Source of the DNA: Lachnospiraceae bacterium
GTDB lineage: Bacteria; Bacillota; Clostridia; Lachnospirales; Lachnospiraceae
Assembly (NCBI GenBank): GCA_017550535.1
Contig: JAFZOS010000028.1
Coordinates: 1-64,000 of the forward strand
DNA: 64,000 nt
Direction: 5' to 3'
Made by a program: the position numbers and the translations under genes. Under the pieces are notes generated by a model that was not told where the DNA came from, did no database searches, and saw nothing but the letters and a program-made list of their open reading frames with translations. Of the stretch, positions 6,998-15,836 are shown in pieces. The stretch's first letter is position 1, and each line of letters begins with the position of its first letter.

Positions 6998-8152
6998 TCA
7001 TCTTTCTATTTGCCGCAAAAGATCCTTTCTTTTCAATCCGTTAAGTTTTCCTCCCTTTGGCCAGCCTGAGTTCGCAGCAAGCATATATAAGAATCTTGGA
7101 AATTTGTAAGGATCTATATAGTTGTCTTCGATCACTGATGTTGTATTGACAGCATCTGCCAGCTTTACAAGGGCTTCCGATGCGTTTTTTGCAGGACCCT
7201 TGTCTGTTGCCGCCATCACAGAACCTATCATCTCACCTGCTCCTATCGAAACTCCTCCTCCGTATGTAAAGCCGCATTTTTCGCACCACTTTTTCACCAT
7301 ACCCATAAGGTTTTTAAGCTGATGGCTTTCGTAAAGTCCCATATTTGAGATGACATATATTCTCTTATTCTCTTCGTATCTGTATTTTTCCATCTCCTCC
7401 ATTACTCTCAGGCAGGCTGATGGGATACCGTCAACATACAGAGGCATCGAAAATACAATCTTCCCCGCGCGGCCCAAAATATCAATTAGTTCATTGACTT
7501 TATTCAAATATGCGGAAAGATTGATTTTTACTGTATTCCCATTTAAATCCGATGACAGTCTTTCAATGAATTTCCGGGAATTGGCCTTGTCTCCTCTTAA
7601 GCTGCAATTGAGCATAACTGTTTTTTCCGGATCGCATATATATTTTTCCCTGCTTATAACAGCCTCATTTGCCTGTGCCTTGTATTCTTCAAACACGATA
7701 TCCTTTACATATCCACGAAGGTTCCTGCAGACAGCTTTAACATAGTCATTAGCCTTTTGCTTATCGGCATCCGTTAATCCCGAACCCCTGAATATGAAGG
7801 TGATCGGTTTATCCTCCGGATATCTCTTTTTGTGGTGCATCTCATTTTCATAGATCTCAAAGTAGGGAAGGACCCAGCCGATGCTCCGGTCAAATACATT
7901 CTTGACAAAGCTGCTGAAGCCGCCATATGTATATCTGCTTATTACCGTCACTTCATCTGCCTTATGGATAAGCGCCCCCATCTTTTCGTAACCGTCTTTT
8001 ATAACACATTCACCGGGTTCCTTTACCCAGCACCCAAAACATCCCACACAGGGCTTTATAGTGCCGTTGTCGGATATTATTTCCCATCCCCTGTAGTCAG
8101 CTGATATTTCCTTCCATTCTTCTTCATTAAGATCATGTATAAGTAAATTCAT
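6998..8152 (-). CDS. tandem flavodoxin-like NAD(P)H-dependent oxidoreductase
   Basis: The 384-residue protein appears to contain two flavodoxin-like folds. The first (about 1-165) has the CVGCFGCWVKEPGECVIKDG signature of NADPH-dependent FMN reductases and a SRYTYGGFSSFVKNVFDR segment. The second (about 180-340) starts with a strand and loop (VMLNCSLRGDKANSRKF) and has SMPLYVDGIPSACLRVMEEM. It is expected to be cytoplasmic and FMN dependent, with unknown substrate. It lies 138 nt downstream of the small double-glycine peptide gene on the same strand, so co-transcription is possible but not shown. Confidence 0.75.
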   Translation of the reverse strand: MNLLIHDLNEEEWKEISADYRGWEIISDNGTIKPCVGCFGCWVKEPGECVIKDGYEKMGALIHKADEVTVISRYTYGGFSSFVKNVFDRSIGWVLPYFEIYENEMHHKKRYPEDKPITFIFRGSGLTDADKQKANDYVKAVCRNLRGYVKDIVFEEYKAQANEAVISREKYICDPEKTVMLNCSLRGDKANSRKFIERLSSDLNGNTVKINLSAYLNKVNELIDILGRAGKIVFSMPLYVDGIPSACLRVMEEMEKYRYEENKRIYVISNMGLYESHQLKNLMGMVKKWCEKCGFTYGGGVSIGAGEMIGSVMAATDKGPAKNASEALVKLADAVNTTSVIEDNYIDPYKFPRFLYMLAANSGWPKGGKLNGLKRKDLLRQIER

Positions 8153-8290
8153 CTAATCCTCCCTTGCCATACAAACTATATCATAAAACCGCCTCATTCG
8201 ACAGTTTGAAGTCTACTATAACTTGGTTAAGGAATCTTTGAAGGAAGATTAAAGATGGGTTAAATCAGGTGACTCTCATAATCTCGTTTT

Positions 8291-8473
8291 TCAGCCCATA
8301 TAGATTCCACAGTATTTACACGTCCATCTTCCGTCTCCATTGATCCAATCATGCTGCGGGCCGTTAGGATTCCATTGGCATTCTGTATTGTCTTCGCCAT
8401 CATTACCACATCCACCTGATACTTTATCGAGGTCATCATCTGATAATTTCTGGATTTTTGCATAGTCCTTCAT
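8291..8473 (-). CDS. double-glycine-leader peptide, RiPP or bacteriocin precursor candidate
   Basis: A 60-residue peptide with a leader ending in LSDDDLDKVSGG (residues 10-21), the classic double-glycine processing signal recognised by peptidase-containing ABC transporters, followed by a 39-residue segment with four Cys (one at its first position, a CxxC near the end), two Trp and one His. A purine-rich ribosome site (AAGGGAG) lies about 8 nt before the ATG. No maturase, peptidase-transporter or immunity gene is adjacent. It could be an exported peptide matured by enzymes encoded elsewhere, or a small zinc-binding protein. Confidence 0.65.
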   Translation of the reverse strand: MKDYAKIQKLSDDDLDKVSGGCGNDGEDNTECQWNPNGPQHDWINGDGRWTCKYCGIYMG

Positions 8474-8496
8474 AATGTTTCTCCCTTCTATATATA

Positions 8497-8525
8497 TTTA
8501 TACAATGAAAGCCCATTGCGGTAAA
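8497..8525 (-). promoter_or_regulatory. possible sigma-A promoter for the leader peptide gene
   Basis: On the minus strand TTTACC (plus 8520-8525) and TATAAA (plus 8497-8502) are separated by 17 nt, upstream of the peptide gene's ribosome site. The -35 box matches consensus at four of six positions. The surrounding DNA is AT rich, so chance matches are likely. Confidence 0.35.
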
Positions 8526-8619
8526 TCCACCAAATCCGTGTTTCTCTCCGTAAAGACATCTTTATATATAATACTTATGAGATGGGAAAATGGTTTTCGT
8601 TGTTTTAGACAATTACGCA

Positions 8620-10122
8620 TTACCGTGCTTCGGGATCCAGACCCAGTGACTGCTTGAACAGGGCCTTTTCCCTGTACATTTCCTTGTCTGCCCGTTCGTA
8701 TACGGATTCAACGGTTTTGTCATCCGGAGTATATTCCGACATACCGAATGCCACGGAATATCTGAGCCATTCGTCGACATCCGTCTGATTATATGACTGT
8801 TCAAAGGATTCACGCATTTCATTTATCCGTTCATGACGTTTTTCATAATCCTCGTTGATAAGGATAACGACGAATTCGTCCCCTCCGATCCTGAACACGG
8901 GAGAGTGCTTGTAGATATTGCAGACAACGCGGCAGCAACCTGACAGATAGCAGTCACCTGCTATATGCCCATGATTGTCATTGATCGTCTTTAAGAAATT
9001 AACATCTATCATGACGATAGCAAATGCTCCAACCGTTCCGTTCTTAATGTTTTGGTCCATCTCCTCTGTCTTCTTTGTGTAGGCGATCTTGTTGCCGACA
9101 TGGGTAAGGGAATCACGGTAGGCATCCTTGCTTAGTTCACCGATCTCTTTATCCTTTTGCTTTGCATTGTTTTCCGCGATCTCTTTTTCTTTTTGGATGG
9201 CAACGATGTCATTGATGTAATCCACGATCCTTTTCTGCATGGATTGTATTGCGCTGTAGATATCCCCTATCTCATCATTGTTACGGATATTAAGATCGAT
9301 AACGCCGGCCTTTTCATAATCCGTATTGCTTGAAGGAGAAAACTTGCCCATATTTTCAGTGATCTCATCAAGAGGTTTTATCACGGTACGTTTTGTATAG
9401 TGGATCGCGAGGATCGTGACGAGCAGGGTAAATGCCAAAGACCCCAGAATATCATAAAGAAGTGCCCTGATACGGGACTTCATGATATCATCCATACTGA
9501 CATCACATCCGATATGGCATACAAGCTGCCCATCGCTGTCAAAGACGGGTGCATAGGCGGAGCAAAGCCATCCCCATTCGCTATTGGAGATCGATGGTTC
9601 GACAATGCCGGTCGGACTGCCTATTCCGAGATTGTCTTCCTCGATACTGCCCGTTACATAAAGTGGATTTTCATCATCATCGATCAGATAGACATCGCCG
9701 CTGACATCCGCTGCGCCAAGGTTCATTATATAGAGATATTCGATATCGTCCATATTGCGAAGGTATTGGATCAGGAAGGAGCGGGTGCTGTCATACTGAT
9801 CCCATAGTCCGTGAGAATCAAGATAATCACGTATCAGATCCTCGTTGTCTTCCTCCTCGGCAGTATCCCTCAGCGTTATATATTCATCCGTCATAACGGC
9901 TTCACTAAGATCTTTAAGAAAGTCACCGTCAACAAATGACGCGAAGTTGATCGCGGTGTTTAATGAAAGGTTTTTATAATATCTGTCGATCTGGCCCGCA
10001 TGTAACATGTAGGCGATCATCGAAGCGCCAAAAGATGCCATAAAAACAGCAATGGCTATAAAGCCATAGACTTTTTGGCCTATAGATATCCTTTTTTTGT
10101 TTTGCGGGCTTTTTTTCTGCAT
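8620..10122 (-). CDS. membrane diguanylate cyclase (sensor-HAMP-GGDEF)
   Basis: The 500-residue protein has a basic start, a transmembrane helix (about 20-42), an extracellular sensor of about 180 residues, a second helix (about 225-247), a HAMP-like linker and coiled coil, and a GGDEF domain with the intact motif FRIGGDEF (GGDEF at 413-417). The expected activity is synthesis of c-di-GMP from GTP at the inner face of the membrane. The residues that would form an RxxD inhibitory site are Tyr and Ser, so product inhibition is probably absent. It is divergent from the hybrid kinase at 10297. Confidence 0.88.
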   Translation of the reverse strand: MQKKSPQNKKRISIGQKVYGFIAIAVFMASFGASMIAYMLHAGQIDRYYKNLSLNTAINFASFVDGDFLKDLSEAVMTDEYITLRDTAEEEDNEDLIRDYLDSHGLWDQYDSTRSFLIQYLRNMDDIEYLYIMNLGAADVSGDVYLIDDDENPLYVTGSIEEDNLGIGSPTGIVEPSISNSEWGWLCSAYAPVFDSDGQLVCHIGCDVSMDDIMKSRIRALLYDILGSLAFTLLVTILAIHYTKRTVIKPLDEITENMGKFSPSSNTDYEKAGVIDLNIRNNDEIGDIYSAIQSMQKRIVDYINDIVAIQKEKEIAENNAKQKDKEIGELSKDAYRDSLTHVGNKIAYTKKTEEMDQNIKNGTVGAFAIVMIDVNFLKTINDNHGHIAGDCYLSGCCRVVCNIYKHSPVFRIGGDEFVVILINEDYEKRHERINEMRESFEQSYNQTDVDEWLRYSVAFGMSEYTPDDKTVESVYERADKEMYREKALFKQSLGLDPEAR

Positions 10123-10166
10123 ATATATATACCTCGCATTATTATTTGCTGTTACCTGACCAGTAA

Positions 10167-10196
10167 ATTATACCATGTATTCTGTTTCTGTGACAA
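10167..10196 (-). promoter_or_regulatory. sigma-A promoter for the GGDEF gene
   Basis: Minus-strand TTGTCA (plus 10191-10196) and a perfect TATAAT (plus 10167-10172) are 18 nt apart, about 45 nt upstream of the start codon at 10122. The position and orientation fit transcription of the diguanylate cyclase. Confidence 0.55.
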
Positions 10197-10296
10197 ATAA
10201 CAATCAGTAGACTTTGAAAGAGGCAGGTGATATCATATTACATAGGGTTTTTTAAGGAACTTTGAGCGAGGAATATAAGGCGGATCGAGAGGCGTA

Positions 10297-12234
10297 ATGG
10301 TCAGGATAATCGGTTTGGAAGCTATGCTTCATATATCATTTGGAATGGCGGCGCTTGTTTTTGGTGTAGTTCTCTACATCCTTATTCGCGCGCAGGGAAC
10401 AGGGCAGGAGCATAAGAACCTTAAATTCCGGACCCTTACGATCACGGTAGTGATCGGTGATCTTGTAAGCATACTTGACAATATATTCAGGGATTCGGGA
10501 GTATTTCCCACCCCGGTAGCTGTCAGGCTTCTTCTCCTGCTTCTTGTGTTTTATCTTAATGTTCTCCTGACCTATTATATGGCGCTTTATATGGAGAGTT
10601 TTTTTGGCGTTTTCAGATATAAAAGGCTCTTTTTTTATATCAATACGGGTCTTGTTATTGCAGCCGGTGTTTTTACGGCGTCGGTATATGCACATCAGAT
10701 CTTACGGTATGAGTCGGAAGAGGTTCTTAATACCGTTCCCATTTGGGTAAATGTTCTGATCGGATACGTGTTTGAATTGTATTTTCTAATATATGCGGTC
10801 ACGCTGTTTGTCAGGTTCAGTATGGACTTGAGCAGGCGTGCACGCATCACGTCGGTGGCAGCTTTCGCTGTGACAATCGGAAGTGTTTTGTTCGAGCTTG
10901 TGAATACCTTCGGGATCGGCAGCGGGATCATGTACAACTATTTTGGCGCCGTGATCGGACTTTATATCTTTTATATCGGTGTGGAGACACCGGACTATCA
11001 AAACCTGCTGCGGACGGTTACAGACCTTAATGAAGCCAAGCTGGCCGCAGATAAGGCGAATCAGGCAAAATCAGACTTTCTTGCCAATATGTCCCATGAG
11101 ATACGTACACCCATCAATGCGATACTGGGCATGAATGAGATGATCCTGCGGGATTCCGAAGACGAGACCGTCCTTTCATATTCCGAAATAGTAATGCAGG
11201 CAGGGAAAACTCTTCTCGGGCTTGTCAACGATATACTGGATTTTTCAAAGATAGAGGCAGGAAAGATCGATATCGTTCCTGTGCAGTATGATCTATCCCT
11301 TGTCATAAATGATCTTGTCAATATGATAAAACCCAGGGCTGAAGATAAGGGACTTACCCTTAAGCTTGATTTTGACAGAAAGCTTCCAAGGGGATTATTC
11401 GGTGATGAGGTACGTATCAAACAGGTTATCACGAATATCCTGACTAACGCGGTTAAATACACGGAAAAGGGAAGCGTGACTTTCAGGATCGGTTATGATG
11501 ACCTTGATGTTTTTCCGGAACAGATCATGCTGAATGTATCGGTAAAGGATACCGGTATCGGAATAAAACCCGAAGATATGCCGAAGCTGTTTTCGGAATT
11601 CGAGCGTATCGAGGAAGAACGAAACCGCAATATTGAGGGAACGGGCCTTGGCATGAGTATTACCTGGCGTTTGCTCGATCTTATGGGTTCGAAGCTTATG
11701 GTTGACAGTACTTACGGCGTCGGGTCAACGTTCAGCTTTTCGCTGAAACAGCGGGTTATAAACAGGAATGAACTGGGAGATTCATATAACGCATATCAGA
11801 ATAAAAGGAAAAAATATGAAACAAGATTTACGGCTCCGGAGGCGAGGATCCTTGTGATCGATGATACGGAAATGAACCTTATGGTATTTAAGAGCCTCTT
11901 AAAGAAGACGTTTATACAGATTGATACGGCATGCAGCGGAGACGAGGGCCTTAAATATGCCGCGGGGGATAAATATGACATTGTTTTCATCGACCATATG
12001 ATGCCGGGTAAAGACGGTATTGAAACCCTTCATGACCTTAAGGGATCCGGTGAGGGACCCAATAAGGCAACTCCCGCAATCTGTCTTACGGCAAACGCCA
12101 TATCAGGGGCAAGGGAGAAGTATTTAAGCGAGGGATTTGATGATTATATTACGAAACCGATCGATCCGACTGCACTTGAGGAGATCATACTTAAATATCT
12201 GCCGCATGAAAAGGTAAATGAATTGCAACAGTGA
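10297..12234 (+). CDS. hybrid sensor histidine kinase with receiver domain
   Basis: The 645-residue protein has seven hydrophobic helices in residues 8-228, a short coiled coil, a HisKA domain with phospho-acceptor His267 in [10 protein letters not shown], a HATPase with N-box ([11 protein letters not shown]) and G boxes ([14 protein letters not shown]), and a C-terminal receiver with the phospho-acceptor Asp566 in FIDHMMPG and a conserved late Lys (TKPID). It should autophosphorylate and relay phosphate within itself. No separate response regulator or Hpt gene is adjacent. It lies between a diguanylate cyclase and a chemoreceptor, suggesting a role in motility or surface-behaviour control. 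Confidence 0.9.
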   Translation: MVRIIGLEAMLHISFGMAALVFGVVLYILIRAQGTGQEHKNLKFRTLTITVVIGDLVSILDNIFRDSGVFPTPVAVRLLLLLLVFYLNVLLTYYMALYMESFFGVFRYKRLFFYINTGLVIAAGVFTASVYAHQILRYESEEVLNTVPIWVNVLIGYVFELYFLIYAVTLFVRFSMDLSRRARITSVAAFAVTIGSVLFELVNTFGIGSGIMYNYFGAVIGLYIFYIGVETPDYQNLLRTVTDLNEAKLAADKANQAKSDFLANMSHEIRTPINAILGMNEMILRDSEDETVLSYSEIVMQAGKTLLGLVNDILDFSKIEAGKIDIVPVQYDLSLVINDLVNMIKPRAEDKGLTLKLDFDRKLPRGLFGDEVRIKQVITNILTNAVKYTEKGSVTFRIGYDDLDVFPEQIMLNVSVKDTGIGIKPEDMPKLFSEFERIEEERNRNIEGTGLGMSITWRLLDLMGSKLMVDSTYGVGSTFSFSLKQRVINRNELGDSYNAYQNKRKKYETRFTAPEARILVIDDTEMNLMVFKSLLKKTFIQIDTACSGDEGLKYAAGDKYDIVFIDHMMPGKDGIETLHDLKGSGEGPNKATPAICLTANAISGAREKYLSEGFDDYITKPIDPTALEEIILKYLPHEKVNELQQ

Positions 12235-12251
12235 GTCCGGTACGGTATAAT
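12223..12251 (+). promoter_or_regulatory. sigma-A promoter for the chemoreceptor
   Basis: TTGCAA (12223-12228) and TATAAT (12246-12251) are spaced by 17 nt. The -35 box lies inside the last codons of the histidine kinase gene, so the chemoreceptor may have its own promoter as well as read-through. Confidence 0.55.
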
Positions 12252-12294
12252 CGATGATATAAGGATTTAAACGAAATTCAGGAGGGTTTACGAC

Positions 12295-14382
12295 ATGAAG
12301 AGCATAAAAACAAAGATAATCATCGGCATCATCCTGTGTTCGCTTCTGACGGCAGCGATCATCAGTATACTTGTTATAGTCAACACAACCAGGGTGACAC
12401 GTTCGGATGCCATTGAAACGATGAATTACCGTGCTTCGGCAGTAACGAATGATCTGGATAAGAAGATCGAATGCGTGGAGCAGTCGGTTGATACTCTTGC
12501 AACGGTAGCAATGGCGCGAATGAGCACTAACCGCTTTAAAAAGGATGTTAACTATGCTGACAGCTTTACGGGATGGATAATCGACGATGTTAACAGGTTC
12601 GCTGAGGCGACCGAAGGCGCTATCACATGCTACGTTCGTTACAATCCCGAATTCAGCAATCCTACGTCCGGTATATTCCTGACGAGGAATTCCCTTTCTG
12701 ATCCGTTCGATTCCGTGACGCCGACTGATTTTTCCATGTATGATCCAAGCGATCTTGAGCATGTCGGATGGTATTATCTGCCGGTGCAGAACGGCGCTCC
12801 TTTATGGATGGATCCATATTATAACAGCAATATCGATGTTTACATGATATCTTATGTTGTTCCCCTTTATGACGAGGAAGGCACATCGATCGGTATCGTC
12901 GGAATGGATATAGCTTTTTCCGAACTTACCGACATGGTGGATGAGATCCATGTTTATGACAGCGGATATGCTTTCCTTACAAACAGTGAAGGCATGATCC
13001 TCCATCATAAATCTTTAGAGAGCGGCACCGATCTTTCGACAAAGGATAAAAGCCTTGCAGGCTTTAAATCTTTCCTTGAGTCGTCGGAGGATGATTCTTC
13101 CCTTACTTATAAGCTTGACGGCAGGGAGATGACGATGGTGGCCAAGCCTACTGCAAATAACGAATATCTGGTACTTACGGCACCTTCATCGGAACTGTTT
13201 TCAAATACAAGGACACTTTTGTATTACATCCTCGGGGTAGCTCTCCTTGCTTTGGTTATCTGTGCACTTGTAGGTTTTCTTGTCGGCAACAGCATGGCGA
13301 AACCGATCAATACCCTTACGGGTATTATTGAGCAGACGGCACAGCTTGACCTTACTTCATCGGGTAAATCGGATGCCCTTCAGAAGCAGCGCGATGAGAT
13401 AGGCCATATGGCTAAGGAAGTGCACGGAATGCGTAAGGCTTTCCGCAAAATGGTCGACTCATTCATCGAAGTTGAAAAAACCGTTACCGACAATGTTGAC
13501 GAGCTCAATGCCATAATGCAGGAAAACACACGGCTTGCCAATGAAAACGGAATGGCTACGAATAACCTTGTTTCGGGAATGCAGGAAGCGGCTGACAATA
13601 CCGCCAATATAGTTGATAACATAAGCGCGATACGCATGCAGTCAGAGGACATAGCAAATCTGGCACAGGACGGCGAAAGGAATTCCGTTGAGATACAGCA
13701 GCGTGCAAATGAGATGAGCCTTAAGAGTAACTCCTCCATGGAGCAGACACACGGTATGTACAACGAGATGAAGCTGCGGAGCGAAGCCGCTATCGAGCAG
13801 GCTCAGGCTGTAGCAAAGATCAATGCTCTTACGGATGATATAAAAAACATCTCCTCGCAGACCAACCTGCTTGCGTTAAATGCTTCGATCGAAGCAGCCA
13901 GGGCAGGTGATATGGGCAAGGGATTTGCGGTAGTGGCTACCGAAATCGGATCGCTGGCTACCGATACACTTAACGCGGTTTCCAATATTTCCCAGATGGT
14001 TGTGGAGGTAAATCAGGCTGTATCCGCGATGAGCGACTGCATATCTGAGGTTATGAACTATCTTGAGAATACCGTACTCTCTGATTATCAGATGTTTGCG
14101 GATTCCGGTGAGAAATACCGGGAGGATGCCGATTACTTCATTAACGTTATGACCGAGATCATGACGGGTATAAACGTTCTCGAGAACAACATAAATGAGA
14201 TATCGACAGCAACGGATACGATCAACAGCATGACGGCATCGAGCGCGGACGGTATAAGGGATATCGCAGACAAGTCCGCACAGATGCAGGATGCAAACGA
14301 AGAAGGCCATGTCAAGTTAAAGGCGGTTCTTGCTTCGGTTGACAACCTTGATGAGATCATAACAAGGTTCAAATGGAAATAA
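12295..14382 (+). CDS. methyl-accepting chemotaxis protein
   Basis: The 695-residue protein has a transmembrane helix at about 8-30, a large extracellular double-Cache-like sensor (about 35-300), a second helix (about 308-330), HAMP, and a cytoplasmic coiled-coil signalling domain with the conserved hairpin tip SSQTNLLALNASIEAARAGD near residue 522. It should bind CheW/CheA and tune flagellar rotation in response to a small ligand. AGGAGGG precedes the ATG with suitable spacing. Confidence 0.93.
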   Translation: MKSIKTKIIIGIILCSLLTAAIISILVIVNTTRVTRSDAIETMNYRASAVTNDLDKKIECVEQSVDTLATVAMARMSTNRFKKDVNYADSFTGWIIDDVNRFAEATEGAITCYVRYNPEFSNPTSGIFLTRNSLSDPFDSVTPTDFSMYDPSDLEHVGWYYLPVQNGAPLWMDPYYNSNIDVYMISYVVPLYDEEGTSIGIVGMDIAFSELTDMVDEIHVYDSGYAFLTNSEGMILHHKSLESGTDLSTKDKSLAGFKSFLESSEDDSSLTYKLDGREMTMVAKPTANNEYLVLTAPSSELFSNTRTLLYYILGVALLALVICALVGFLVGNSMAKPINTLTGIIEQTAQLDLTSSGKSDALQKQRDEIGHMAKEVHGMRKAFRKMVDSFIEVEKTVTDNVDELNAIMQENTRLANENGMATNNLVSGMQEAADNTANIVDNISAIRMQSEDIANLAQDGERNSVEIQQRANEMSLKSNSSMEQTHGMYNEMKLRSEAAIEQAQAVAKINALTDDIKNISSQTNLLALNASIEAARAGDMGKGFAVVATEIGSLATDTLNAVSNISQMVVEVNQAVSAMSDCISEVMNYLENTVLSDYQMFADSGEKYREDADYFINVMTEIMTGINVLENNINEISTATDTINSMTASSADGIRDIADKSAQMQDANEEGHVKLKAVLASVDNLDEIITRFKWK

Positions 14383-14397
14383 AGGAGTGATCGGATT

Positions 14398-14919
14398 ATG
14401 AAGGTGCTTGTTGTAGTTGATATGCAGAATGATTTTATCGACGGAGCGCTTGGCACGAAGGAAGCGGAAGCGATAGTTGATAATGTTGCCAAAAAGATAG
14501 ATGGTTATGACGGCACGGTAGTCTATACAAGGGACACACATGAATCGGAGTATTTTGAAACACAGGAAGGCAGGGTGCTCCCTGTTAAGCATTGTATCAG
14601 GGGGAGCAGGGGATGGGAGATATCTTCCGCGCTTCCCGTTGATAAGGATGCAAAGATAATAGATAAGCCTACTTTCGGTTCAAAGGAACTCGGAATGTAT
14701 CTTGAGGGACTTAATGATGAGGAGGCGATCGAAGAGATCGAGATCATAGGCCTTTGCACCGATATATGTGTTATTTCGAATGCGCTTGTTATTAAAGCTT
14801 TCCTTCCCGAGGTCCCGATCTATGTAGATCCTTCATGTTGTGCGGGCGTGACTGTAAAGAGTCATGAAACGGCACTTGAAGCAATGAAGATGTGTCAGAT
14901 ATTCATAAAAGAAGGATGA
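14398..14919 (+). CDS. pncA: cysteine hydrolase, nicotinamidase/isochorismatase family
   Basis: The 173-residue protein has the family's three catalytic landmarks: Asp in VVDMQNDFI near residue 9, Lys in the DKPTFGS region near residue 83, and Cys in GLCTDICV near residue 120, together with a metal-binding DTH segment. Nicotinamidase converts nicotinamide to nicotinate for NAD salvage in the cytoplasm. Length and motifs fit nicotinamidase best, but other isochorismatase-like hydrolases share them. Its TGA overlaps the start of the sortase gene. Confidence 0.8.
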   Translation: MKVLVVVDMQNDFIDGALGTKEAEAIVDNVAKKIDGYDGTVVYTRDTHESEYFETQEGRVLPVKHCIRGSRGWEISSALPVDKDAKIIDKPTFGSKELGMYLEGLNDEEAIEEIEIIGLCTDICVISNALVIKAFLPEVPIYVDPSCCAGVTVKSHETALEAMKMCQIFIKEG

Positions 14920-15809
14920 GGATAAAAAGGACGATCAAAAACAGTATCTTAGTGCTGCTTATACTGATGACGAGCGCATGCCTTATAACGGGATGTGCAG
15001 GGAAAAAGCATTTCGATAAGGCAGTTGAACGGGTGGAAGAAACGCGGGACGATGAAACGGTTAATAAGCCGGCACCAAAGGAAGAGCCGGAGCCCGAGCA
15101 GGAACCCGAGCCCTTGAAACCGCTTGAAAAATACAACGATATCCTTAAGATAAATCCGTATGTGTTTGGATGGCTTAAGATCGATGATACCGTGATAGAC
15201 GAACCCGTGGTGTATACTCCGGGTGATCAGAATTATTTCCTGCACCGTGCGATAGACGGAAGCGATGAATCAAAGGGAACCCTGTTCGTTGCGATCAACT
15301 GGCGTGAGGAGAATAACAATACCCTGATATACGGGCACAACATGAAGGATGGGACAGCCTTCGGATCGCTTGCAAAGTTTGCGGATCCGTCATACGGCAT
15401 GAGCCATAATATCCTTCATTTTGATACCCTTTATGAGGAACGGGATTTTAAGCTGTATGCGGCATTTTATTCGCAGATAGCCGATGAGGATCTTGAGACC
15501 GAAGAGGATGCCGCCGCACTTGAGGAGGCACTTGAAGAGGGTGAGATAAAACTTGATGGGGACAATGCCCCTTATTATGATATCTTTAAAACCGAAAGGG
15601 CAGAAGACAACGGCCGTTTCAGATATTACTATTTTACAGACCTTTCCGATAAGGATGACTTTGAATATTATGCGGAAAATGTTAAGGAACGAGCTCTGTA
15701 TGATACCGGGATTGAGGCTGAGTGGGGCGATGAGTTTGTCACTCTTTCAACCTGCAGTTATCATGTAAGGAATGGCAGGTTCGTAGTTGTGGGGATAAGG
15801 AAACATTGA
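14916..15809 (+). CDS. srtB: class B sortase
   Basis: The 297-residue protein has an N-terminal membrane anchor (about residues 8-28; a TGCAG segment there could also serve as a lipobox), a Pro/Glu-rich linker, and a sortase B domain with catalytic His (YGHNM), Cys (TLSTCSYH) and Arg (FVVVGIR). Sortases join sorting-signal proteins to the cell wall or to pilins. No substrate with an obvious sorting signal was noticed nearby. The ATG at 14916 overlaps the pncA stop by 4 nt; a GTG at 14892 is an alternative start. Confidence 0.88.
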   Translation: MRIKRTIKNSILVLLILMTSACLITGCAGKKHFDKAVERVEETRDDETVNKPAPKEEPEPEQEPEPLKPLEKYNDILKINPYVFGWLKIDDTVIDEPVVYTPGDQNYFLHRAIDGSDESKGTLFVAINWREENNNTLIYGHNMKDGTAFGSLAKFADPSYGMSHNILHFDTLYEERDFKLYAAFYSQIADEDLETEEDAAALEEALEEGEIKLDGDNAPYYDIFKTERAEDNGRFRYYYFTDLSDKDDFEYYAENVKERALYDTGIEAEWGDEFVTLSTCSYHVRNGRFVVVGIRKH

Positions 15810-15836
15810 TCCTTATCATGAAAGGAAGATTTTAAA

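Noticed and set aside
10123..10296. c-di-GMP riboswitch between the cyclase and the histidine kinase
   Set aside because: I looked for GEMM-type conserved elements here and upstream of the other signalling genes and saw none convincing.
14916..15809. Sortase substrates with a sorting motif in neighbouring genes
   Set aside because: No C-terminal sorting signal plus hydrophobic and basic tail was noticed in any nearby product.
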